In this document: piece after piece, positions 18,001 to 30,000 of the stretch | How the letters are laid out: each line of letters opens with the position of its first letter | Position numbering within the stretch: the stretch's first letter is position 1 | From: Oreocharis arfaki | Lineage: Eukaryota; Chordata; Aves; Passeriformes; Paramythiidae | NCBI GenBank assembly: GCA_013398015.1 | Contig: VZRR01010266.1 | Coordinates: 1-64,000, forward strand | Length of the DNA: 64,000 nt | Reading direction: 5' to 3' | Program-made: the position numbers and the translations under genes | The notes under the pieces: model-generated | Database searches by the model: none | The model's input: the letters and a program-made list of their open reading frames with translations, nothing else | Told to the model about the DNA's origin: nothing

Positions 18001-21000
18001 TGGACAATGGCCGGTGGGACAGAGCTGGAATGAGCGACGGTGACACACAACGAGGGTCACGGCAGCTGCCGTTGATACATACCGGGATTGAACTGCGGGT
18101 TATGCTCATAAATCTAACTGCAATTAGTACAGGCTTCTGGATTAGAGAGGAGATGAAAAGGAAAGCAGAAGGTTAGAGTGCACATGCCGCCGCCCCTCCA
18201 AAAACCCGCTTTGCTCAGTTTGAGTTTTTTTCAGTTAACTGAGATGAGTGGGGAAGCTCTGCAGCACCAGCTCCAAAATCTTGGGCAGCCCCTGCTTGGA
18301 CTTCATGCCCAAAAAGCAGAAGCAATGTGTCCCTGAGGATCACTGGGGACAGGTCCAAGCAGAGGGCCTGCTCAGCTCCTCAGCCCAAGCCCGTGCTGAT
18401 GGTGCTGCACTGAGTCTGTCCCTCTCCCGCAGCCCAAAAAGCCAAGCACAGGTGCATCCGCAGCCCGCTGGCCCCCTGCAAGCGTGGAAGCTCAATGAGA
18501 TGGGTTTGAGGCTCCTAAAAAGGCAGTATGGGAGCAGGGAGAGCCTTTGGGGAACTCATTTTGGGTTCACATTATGTGACTGAGCACAAAAAACGATGGT
18601 CCAGGTCACCCATGGGGTGATGTTGAGCTGATCAATGAAAGGCTTGACTCAACTCAGGGCCAAAGAAGCTCAAATGAAGGTGGAAATGCTGATCAGGAGC
18701 ATCTGAGCAGGAATGATAACATTTCCATGGACTGTTCCCACCTCCTCGTGCTGTGGTATGACTCCCTGCGAAGGTGAAGAGCCACCATGGGGCTGAGGGT
18801 CCCTGTCCTGGTGGAGATGGTTGTGGGAGTTTGCAAGGGGTTTGGGAAGCTGGGATAAGCAGGAGAAGATAAGGTAGGGTGGTTTCAGGGGCAAGGAGAG
18901 GACAGGAGGGGACAGAGAGGGCTTTGGCATCTCACCATAGATCTGCGGATCAAGGAGAGGCGGCTCTTGGCTTTGTTCTCTGCAAACTCCAGGCTGTTGA
19001 TGTCCTTGAGACGAGCCTTGTACTTGTTCATCTGCTCGATGACAATTAATTCCACACAACTAAGGGAGAAAAAACCCAACAGAAGACAAAATGGGAGGAG
19101 GAAGCCATTTGATCTGAGCTGCTCTGTCTTGTCTTGGTTTGTCCTTCAACAGGATTTCTTGGTAGCTTCTCCCTTAGTTCCAGCACATCCCCTCGTTTTA
19201 TTATTTTATTTTGAAGATCTGCCTTGATGGAGGAGCATAGAGGAGAAAGCTCCAGCTGGAAGCCAGAGGGTGGTGAGAATTGTCCTAAAAAGAGTGATCA
19301 CAGGCTACGGATGGATTGAGGAACAGCCTAGAGACATTAAAGATTGCCAAGGATCCTACCAGAGAAATTCACACACCCCCCCCCCCACCTGGGGAAGAGG
19401 CAGTAGTGGAATACAAACCTGGAGAAGGCAGGCTAATTCCAACTCACTTGAATGCAGTAACTCTGCAGCAGCTCGTGTAACTGAGCCAACTGCTAAACGT
19501 TGTCAGGAGGGTGTTTGGGGAAAAAAGTAGTCCTTTCCTTGTAATAAAATAAAAGGATGTGCTGGAGCTGAAGTGTGAGGGAGAAGCTACAATGAAATCC
19601 TGTTAAAGGAAAGGTGTTCCTGCCAGCGGGGTCTCCAAATGTGTTCTGGTCTCCAACAATTTTAATACTTACTGGAGGTAAAACCACCTCTTTCAGAAGC
19701 CCAGCCCTTCACTGGAGGGTTTTCATTATTGTAATTGACTCCAGTATCTATTATTAAATCTATTTAGTATGAGCCAAACTGAATCTGGGCAAGTGCTTCA
19801 CTTTTTCACTATAAAACCTTTGCAATTATGGCAAGCACCGCAAATAAATCTAAATATATTCAGATTAATATTGCTGCAGACCAAGCAACTCACCTTCTTC
19901 CATAAAAAAGCCAAAATTAAGTAAGAATCAAGATCTGCTCGCCAAGAATTAACTACATTAACTATAAAACCATGTCAGCAGAAGCTCCACCTTTTCCTCC
20001 TGAGACATGCCAGGCAGGAGCAGAAGCTTATCCACTCTTGGAAATCCTCCATCACTTAAAAAACCTTGTTTAAAAACTTCTTGGAGATTGAGAGAATTTG
20101 AAATATCTTCATGCAGATGCATTTATTTGCATTTAGATGCATAAATTACTATGCGTTTATCATTTCATGCCAAAGCTCTCAATTTTTGAGCCGTTTGACC
20201 ATCCTAGGGGTTACCAATACGTGTGGTGATGTGGTTGGTGGTGAAGCTGCCTGACCCAGCCCCAGGCTCTTACGTGGTGGTTTTGCTGATGTCCTGAACG
20301 CTTTGCAGTGGGTCTGTTGTGTCGGGGCAGCGGAGGATGCAGGGAGCAAACACGATTGCCAAAGCGTTGGCTGACATGCGGTTGGTCTCTTCTTGGAGGG
20401 CAATCCTGAAAAAAATAGGGATTAAGAGAGAAGTCAGAGGTGGAGGAACCTCCACTACACCTCTTGCACATGGTCATGGATGAAGAGAGGAGATGATATT
20501 TCTATGGTGCAATCTTGCTTTGAGGGAGAAAGCCAAACCTCGAGACATCTCAGACATTCCCAAGGCAACAACCATCCCCTTCTACACCAAAACACGTCCT
20601 TGCAGTGGTGAGAGGCACCAGCTGTAGGAACCACAAGTGACCAGAGCACAGCAGAGGTCACTCATCAACACAACATCTTTTGGAGAAACAGCTCCGCAGC
20701 CACCTCCTGGAGGACACAGTGGATTCAAAAGCTCTTCCCTGTCCCCTGCCCACCTGCCTCTGGCCTCAGCTATTCCAGTGGGAAGGATGCCTGACCATCC
20801 TTCTTTTGCCTAAAGCTGCCCAGGCCCAGCATACCTGACCAGGTGGAAGATGAGGCGCTCCAGGGTGCTGAGGTGGGTGCGGGACAGCTGGTCGATGACC
20901 GAGTACACCCCACGCACTGTCTCCTTCCTCTCCTGGAGGCCTATGGAGAAACCACCTGCATTTAGGGCCAGCTTCTACTTCTTCATCCTATTTAAAATGG

Positions 21001-24000
21001 TACTTCTTAACACTTAATTTTACTACTTAAAAGACAGAACTTTGGGGCTGAAATTAGCTGAACCATGATGCAAAAGCTACCAAGTTGAGACCAAACTGCC
21101 TGAGGTTTTGTGTAGAACACTTTTTATATCCAAAAATTCAGACTTTGAAACCAGGTAAATACAATTTGGCAAAACCAGCTGGTTTGGGCCTGAAGAGTGA
21201 ATCAAAAGTTTGTCACTATAAGTGGCCACCATTTCCCTCTACCAAGGGAATGGGATAGTGAGGGAGGCTCCTCACCCATCACCCGCAGAAACTCCTCGTA
21301 GAGCTCAAAGGTCATGAGGGGGTTGGGCAGATCTCGGAGCCACTGCTTGAACACGCTGGCAATGACGTGGATGTTGTAGTCGTCTAAATTCACGTTATCG
21401 ATGTCTGGATTTGGCAGCAGATGAAGCAAGAAGGAAAAGTACAAGAGACAATGATCAATATGAAGCCCAAGGCTGGATGAGGTGACCTTTAAAGGTTCCT
21501 TCCAACCCAAACTGTTATATGTTACAGTATTCTAAAATAAAAAAAGTTTATGTGCCTTTAATGGCAACAAATCCAGCACTCGATTTCAGCTCCACATGGT
21601 AAAAATAGAGAGAAATACATTTTCCAGGGTAAATAACTTCAGGTGGACCAGGATTTTTCTCACTGATTGCTACGGTGTAAGTAAGGCAGCATTTTTCCTC
21701 AATTAGAATGACTTCTTTTCAGGGATTGCTCCAAAAAAACCCATGAGTTGGTGATCTGAGTTACAGCTGCTGATGTGAAATCATCCCTTGCACAGCCCGG
21801 AGCCAGGAATGCTGAAGCATCCCACCTTCCTCCCATCCAACTCTGCTGCTGTGGAGATTTTCCTCTCCATGTAGGATTTTATTCCCCCTCCTCTTACCTG
21901 TATCGAGGCCTTGCCGCAGCTCCTTGATCTTGTTGGTGGATCCCGACTTCCTGTAGATGCCCTCCGTGTACAGCCCGTGCATTTCGATGTAGTTGATGAG
22001 CTTCTCCACCAGCAGCGGCACCGCCCGCTCCTCGCTGGTCAGCCGGGACAGCTCCACGCCGAACTGCCGCGGTGAGAGCTCGGGGTCGTGCTGCACAGGA
22101 AAAGGGAAAAAGGGATTAAAATCTTTCTGAGAATCAATGCTGGTGCAGCTTTGGATCCCATAATTCAGAGTCCTTCAGCTGATCCAGGAGGTGTGTGAGT
22201 CTAATGAAGGAGGACAGGACAGGACACAGGTCTTGCAATGCTAACCTGGTCTCTGGACATGCACCCGAAGGCAAAAAAGTTTGGATTTTCTTTCTTTAAC
22301 CACCCCACTGTAGTTATATTCCCAGCCTAGCAGAGCCAACGCAGCTGGGCATGGTCCTCCTCTACATCCTGCCCCTCTGGCACCATCTCCAGTCATGATT
22401 TCACCCCCCAAAGACGCACGAAGCAGAACAGGCAAATCTGAATCCTGGGTGTTTAGATCAACTTAAAGCATTGACAGTTACAAAATATCAGTGAACAAAC
22501 AAGATGCCAAAAAAAGAACATGAGAAGACCCATCTACACCTGCCAGGAAGGAACCTTTTGCCAGCTGCAAACACTCCCTAGAGAGTTGCTATCTGGCAAA
22601 TTGAAATGTGAAGAAAGTCCTCTGGCACAGGAGATTCTGGATGGGAAAAGTCAAAAGATCCAATAAACTACTGACACAAATTCTCAGCCCTAGCCAAAAG
22701 AAGCTGAGATGCAACTCCACCTTCAGCAAGGCAGTGGCTCCCCTTACAATTACACCTGCATTTTTCTTTTTCCCATTCGATGTCATCCTGCAAACCTTAG
22801 GAGCAGATGTGTGGAAGGCCCCCAAGTTGTTTCTTTCTCATGACTGATGGTTTGTAGCTCCCTGTCACTGAGAACAACCCTCAAAAACACAAATTCACCA
22901 GGCACAGAGAAACTGGAGCCTTCCTAGAGAACTCCCAGTGCAAAGCTACCCATGAAGACACAGTGAACTTGCTTCCTTGGGTGCAGGACAAAAACTTCCT
23001 TGTGCAGAGAAATCACAACAAAGAAGACAGCTCCAAGAATGTCTGGAAAAATTGATCAGAGATCTCAATGAACTTCCCAGATTTTAGAGCACAAACTCTT
23101 AGGAAGTTCCCAGCTCCTGCAGATATAGTGCCAGAAAGGGAAAGACTGCAGCAAAAATTCTATATACATTCAAAGTTCAAATATATTCATACACACACAC
23201 ACACAGACACACACACATCTGCAATGTGTATATTCAGATTATTCCTTGGGAAAAATGGACTCATGCAGCTTTCTGGGGGCTGTGTATTATGGAGGTTGTT
23301 CTTCTCTGAGTAGCCTCCCAGGGAGCTGATAAAACTTCCCTCTCATTATTATCCTGACTATATTTCCTTCTTTTGGGCACAAAATAAGCTATTTTAAAAA
23401 ACCCCACCAAATCTTAATGATTCATTGTTAGCTGAGATGACCTGCTGCACTCATTGCCGGTTCCCCATACCCTTAAACCCAGTAAACAATATTTAATTCC
23501 CCGCTGAAGAGGGCAGTGAACATTCTCCACCCGCCCTTTCTCGCTCAGCCATGGCAAGCAGGGACCGTTGGCGTGAGAAATAACCTATATTTCCAAGAAT
23601 AACCCCACATTTCCAAATTCTTAAAAGCTACAAAGTGAGGGAAATTCCTATTATTCCGCGTGGTTACAAGTCAGGGAACGACACTGCAACATCTGCTGCA
23701 TGACTGGGCAGATCTACAGTGACTCATCGCTGCATAATTCCCAAAATACCTACAAAACCCCAGCTGGAGAGACCTCTGGGGATCTCTGGTCCAAGCTCCT
23801 GCTCAAAGGAGGGTTATTGCCAGCATTCTATCAAGTTTTGCACCTCCAATCATTATTATATAAACTTGGGATTACTGTCTCAAGGTATTTAATGAAAGCA
23901 AAGCAATGAGAGATTTACCTTTCTGGAGCACTTGGTCGTGGTTTTAAGACAACACTTCTTGTGACAAGCATATTTACATACTGCAATGGAGAAAAGGAGT

Positions 24001-27000
24001 GTTTAATTATCCCAAGTCACATTGCTGGAGAAATAGGAATTCATATGAATTGAGTAGCTCTTCTCAGAACTACCAGGTCAAAAGCATGTTGGATTTGCAG
24101 TTTCCAGGGGCCAAGTCTGTATTAGATCCACTCAAACAAAAATAATGAAGCCTTTAAAATTAAAGGTGCCACATTTAAGTCCATGAAACATTAAACATTT
24201 GCCCCCTCCCCCCCTGAGAGATCAACTCAGACTATAATCCATGAGTCACTCCGAGCTTTCAGACACAGATACCCTCAGAGATTGGAAACGGAACCTCATT
24301 TGTATTCTTCCTGCACTGGGCCTGTAATGTTCCAGGGCTGATGCTGCCAACCTAATCACAGAAATGGAGGAGGGATGATGGAAAAGGTTGATCCATCTCT
24401 TGGGTTTTTCCAAAAAGAGATGGATCAACCTTTACCATTATCCCTCCTCCATTTTCCTGATCTCCCCAAAAATTCACATGCCTGGAGGTCAAAAAGGCAA
24501 AGCCAAATGAATTTGCCAAGGTCAGGATCCCCACAGGCACCCTAAGGACACATTTCCATACCTGACTTCACCGTCCTTCCTACTGTGACACTTAAATGTG
24601 TCCGACCTTATGGGATGGCCACATAACCTGACGGGACAAAATGTGTAAGACAAAGCTCATTAACTGTGCCAGGAAGGACTGCTGGGATGGACTTACTAGT
24701 TGACTTCAGAAACCTTAAGAACTAAGTCCCTATAGCGCTTGAGGTGTTACAAAAATCAAAATTACTTGAGCATGGGGTTGGAGGAAATAGCAGTGAACAC
24801 TTTTCAAAATCCGCAAACTCATCACTCTGATAGAAGATAGAAGAAAAGGACCAAAGAAAGGGTGCTTACATTTACAAACAGAAGCCCTGTCCATGATCCA
24901 GATCAAGGAGGAACAATATTCACAGTACGTGGGGATGCTGTATTGGGTCGCCTTGAAAATGTGACCATTGTGCTCTTCCACCTGGAGGATAAAGGTTGGG
25001 TGGTGAGAAAAGGGAGCTGGTGCTCAGCCTGCTGCAAAATGGGGAGATGAACACAGTCAGCTGTCCAACTTTAGCTCTTACTTGCTTTTATTTGGTATTT
25101 TTGTTTCCTTTTCAGCCCAACAACCCCACAGACAACCCAAACCAACATCCATCTGATAGGGGAACTGAACCATCATGGAAGCAGGTTGGAAACTCTTTGA
25201 CTGAGCTTGGCAGGTCAACTTCTTCATGTTAAGAAGGTTTTCTGGGCATCTGTGGCCCCTTTTGTTGGCTCTGCACCTGCACTCTCCCTAGTACCATCAC
25301 ATCCCTTAGGAAAACAGGAGATGTAATGTCCTACACGTCTGATCCCAGAGATGTAAACACACACTATAAATTCATGCAGAAACCCAGAGCAAGACTTTTT
25401 TTTGCCCTCAGCCCTTCTCTAACAACCCTTGACATTACATTTACATCTTGGGGCGTGTTTTCAGAGCCAACCCAAGTGATCTTTGATCAAGCAAAGCAAA
25501 TCCATCTCGAACGTCTTTCTAACATGTCCTTTCAGGGCTGACGTTCAGATCTCAGCCCAGGATGTGTGACAAGATGCTTTCTTGTCTTTCTGGCCCCAAG
25601 GACATTGATTTTTTAATGTGCAGGCTTAACTCACCACATCTGCTTCCTTTTTCCTTCTCTTTTTTCGTTCTGTTTTTGGCACCTGGTGAGGGAAAGAGAT
25701 TTAAGTCAATTTTTGGGCAATTTTGCCAGGTGAAGACTACAGAGGGCTCATATCTAACATTGTTCAGTGCCTTCCAGCACCATTCTCCAGTGCACCTGCA
25801 GCCCCAGGAGAGTCACTCTAGAAAACTCTCCTATGGATCACTCAATTTTTGGAATTTCCTTGGACAGCTCTTCCTATCTTCATCTTGGAGCTGGGAGTAG
25901 CTGCTGCTCCAGCTCTGACCCCACTAGCAGTGACCCAAGGGGAACATGATGCTCAGCCTGCTCTGAGGAAAACCTGCCTGGAGAGGAGGTTGGAGAGGAC
26001 TTGGAGCAGAAGAGCCAGGAGATGGGATATTTGTACAACAGACACCATCTCCCAAGCCCAGCCTCAGATCCCGTGGTTAGCCTTGCAGACAATATGGAGG
26101 AGGAAGTGAGATCAGGTCTGTGACACAGTGCAGGCTCTTACTGCTCTAAGAACTGTACCTAGACCTGAGCCACTGCCTGTGGCCCCTTCTCCTGCAACCC
26201 AACCCATGGTGATGTGTGTGGTCACTTGGGAAGTGGTCAGGAGACCTGAGAGGGTGTATCTCTTTCACTGTCCCTCAAGGTTTGAACAACCCCCCCAGAA
26301 GTAAAGAAGAAGCACCAGAAGCTGCCTTTCCAACCATCCACAGCTGGTTGCAGCTTTGCTCTGGAGAAAACATCTAATCCTTGGTGTTGGCCAAGCCCAG
26401 CTCAGCCCAGATGTGATCTGGGATTGGCTGAGCCCTGTGACACGCAACCAGTGAGTCACACCTTGCCCTGTCCAGCTCAGCTTAAAGCAGAGACAACAAC
26501 AGAGGGTCCCAGGTGTCTACAGAGGCACAACCCCATGGAAAGACAGTTCCCAAACCTTCAAGGGGGTTTAAGAAAAGTGCCAAGTACCTTCCCCGCATTG
26601 TAGTCCAGGGGTTTGTACTCTATCATATATTCATCCAGGAAGACTTTGAAGGTATTGACCCAGACTTTAACAGGAGACTCACTCCAGTCCCTCTGCTCAA
26701 GCCTCATGGTCTTCTCCAGAATCTGTTCGAATAAGGCGTAGAGGTCCTTGTAGCGGATGCTTTTCCCATCGTCCATCTTTTAAGGAAACAGAAGCAAAAA
26801 GAAAAGTGATTTTTATACAGCCCAGATCTTTCTGGAGTCTTTTTCTTCTCCAGACAATTATTTCAGCCTCACCAGCTTCCAGCTGCTTGGGTAAAGTCCA
26901 AATATGATAAAGAGAAGGAAAAAAGGATCAGATGTCTCGCAAAGGTAACACAAGAGTTTCCAGGCACTTTGGGTGACAAACTGGAGTTTACTGACTTTCT

Positions 27001-30000
27001 GTCATCTCCAGTGTGGCTGGCAGCAAGGCTGTAATGAGGATCAGGAATCTACAACCAAGGTATCCTGAGAGCTGGCTCATGAGGAAGAGTTAGTTCAAAT
27101 TTAGATCATGGGACTGAATCCAGAGGAAGCATATCCATCCTTTGGGATGAGCAGACCAGCAATGGAAGGCCTGGCAACACCTGTACCACCAGGATGATCC
27201 AGAATATCCGTTTCTCCTGGAGATGGAAGTCCCACCCATCATCTGGTTGCTTACCGCCAATGCTGAGGAGTAAAAACTGAAGATATTTTGTCGGAATTCC
27301 TTCAGTGCTTTCTTGAACACGACATCCACCAGCGTGTCCTTCTTGCTATCCTCGTTGTCCAGTTCATTCATCTGAGAAAACAAGGGGGTTTTGGCACCCA
27401 TGTCCCTTTTGCTGCAGCAGAGCTGGCTTGAGATGAAGCAGCACTAAGAAGCAGCTGCTCCACCATGATCAACAGGTGGTTTCTCTTGCATGAAAACCAG
27501 AAACTTCTCCCAGACCTGCCCTGGCACCCTTAGATGAACTATTAGCATTACTACAGTTGCCCACAGGATCATTTTGACTTTATTGCCTCCACCTGCTCCT
27601 GGATCTCTGAGCTTATTTGTAGAGCAGTGAGGGCAGGAGTTACCTTTTTCAGGAGAAACTCATCCATGCTCTTCAGGTCGCTGGCACTGGTTATGATCTG
27701 CAGGGAGTCGTTCTGCCACTGCACGGGCTCCAGAGCCACGTTGCTGATCTTGACGCTGCGCTTGCGCTTCACTTTGGGAGAAGGTTCCTTGTTCTCCTTG
27801 AACTCCCGCCGGTAGATGCCTGATAGCTCAGGACTCCGCGGGGGCGTCAGGTGGTGAGGACCCAACTCTGCTGGTGATAAATGAAAAGAGGGGAAGAGAT
27901 TGAGGAGCAGATGAAAAATAATTGTGACACTAAACCAGGGAGATGGGCATCGGATTAAACCTGTGTAGAAGAAAAGCACAGTGTAGAACTCACAGGAAGA
28001 TTAAATGTCATTTCTGCTTCGGTTATTTCCTCCCTCAAGAGAGGAAACATCTGTCCATGTCCAGATGGTGGGTGGAAGGATTAGCAACATGGAATTCCTT
28101 GACATCCATTATGGATCCCATCCTCTAACCTAATTGCCACAGGTCTCGGTTGACAGCATCCATGAATTAAGAGACATGAACCAGCATGGACATATCCCCA
28201 TTCCCCAGCCCAGTTTCTCTCTCCTTACAACTGGCCCTGTGTCCCCCCACCATGTACCTTCACCAAGCTGCAAGCCAGGAATGGCCTCCCTGCCAGGGGC
28301 TTCCTGCTCCGCATACAACTCCAGCAGCTCAGACTGGGTAGCGAGCTTCTCCCGGGGGGTCTTCTTCTCCCCCTGCTTTCCCTTTGCCCAGAACCTCATC
28401 TTGGCTCGTTGAGGCCTGGAAATAAATCATGGAAAGAGGAACTGCCTTAACTAAGGAATGTCTTTCTACCCAAAACTACCCCAATCTCCTGGACCTTCTT
28501 GGTGCTTGAGGAGATAAATCCACGCAATTTCTACAAGGGAAACATGGCTACTCATCCTCAGCAAAGGTCAGAAACTTCAGTTTCATGCATGGGATTGGGT
28601 GGTTTGGGACAGGAGGTGTGGCCCATGTCACCAAAACTTAACTGCGGTGTGAGCCAGACACCTCTTTTAATTGGGCCTGTCCATGGTCATGTAGGAAAGG
28701 TGGGAAGGGTAACTTGTGCTGGCCTTGGCAGATGGAGCTCAAAAGGAGCCTGGGTGGCTCAGCAAGGTGATGGAGAGCAAGAGGGACACGGGAGAGACTT
28801 GTCTGCCATCTCCAGCCACAGTGCCTACCTCCCACCTGGAGTCAGACTCTTCTGCGTGGCGGCCAGCTTCCCAATCTCCCCCTGGGACATGGTTTTGTGC
28901 AGTTTGGCCTGGCCTTCCCCAGAGGTGAATCGCTGCACGGTCTGTAATGATTCCAAGCACAAAACATTTAAAAACAAGACAGCTCCTGAGATATCAGATG
29001 ATTTTTTTCTCCCTATCAAAAATCAGCTATTTCATCTCCTACATCTTTATTTCTATTTCTCTACAGGTGAAAACCTACAGTCCTAGTGAGCCCCTAGAGA
29101 AATATTTTAATGATTCCTAATAAAGAAAGGCATTTCCCTTGCTCCAACTCTCCAACTGGGTACAACCTTCTTTTGCCTTGAGCAGCCGGTGATGAAAGTC
29201 AGTTTGCACCAAGCCACGGGTCCTTATTGCTCAGCCCGCACAGCTCTTCCACCATCTTCATCCAGACACTCCAGCTCTCCACCCAGAGTGTCCTGTTAGC
29301 CACAATGAAATGGTTCCAAAAGGGAACCTTCAACCACCTGGATCTGTCCCAGCACAAGTTCCTCCTCCAATTCTTGTTGAGCACTATACAGAAAAAAAGA
29401 CCAAAGTCTTTGTGCCAAGGACACACCAAAATGAACCCTTTAATGAAGAAATTTTGCAGCTCTAATAGAAAATATCTTCACCTTCGCCACCATTTAAAAT
29501 GCCCTTGGATCATATTTAAGGGTGGGATCCATGAAGTAGCCCAGAAATAGACTTGCCGTATTAAAAAGCATAAAAGTTTTTGTTCTATTTTCCAGTTGCA
29601 GCTGTGATTTGGGAGCTGGACTCCCGGAGGAGAGACTATCAGCATGAGGAAAGTGGGGAATCAGGTTGTATGAAAGGATTTGGGAGATGATGGTCAAATA
29701 TCTCCTGTAGCTTTCCTATCACCTCAATGTCTCAACTGACTGCTGTATGTTTTAAAGCATTTATTTTACTTCTATTAAAAATTTTTAAAATAAAATTCTA
29801 TAAAAAATAGGCTGCAGGGGGGTTGCATTTGCCATATTTACTCTTTTTCTTTTACTCTTTAAAATGTTTTATTTCCCCACGGAAATAATTTATTTCCTCT
29901 CTTCCAGCCAGGAGATGGCAGCATGTAAGGCAAAAGTACCACTGGGAAAGTCAGGAACTGCCTAAACCATGAAAGAGATTTTGTTCCTGTCATTCTTACA

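Larger units (their letters stand above)
24982..27254 (-). other. MYO9A introns around window exons 20-23
   Basis: Stretches between the exons at 24870-24981, 25635-25682, 26588-26776 and 27255-27371 contain no recognised repeats or RNA genes. Short open frames on both strands have no homology that I can see. Confidence 0.45.

Noticed and set aside
17366..18109. 247-codon minus-strand open frame in a MYO9A intron
   Set aside because: No recognisable domain, no matching phase to neighbouring exons, and the exons on both sides join perfectly without it.
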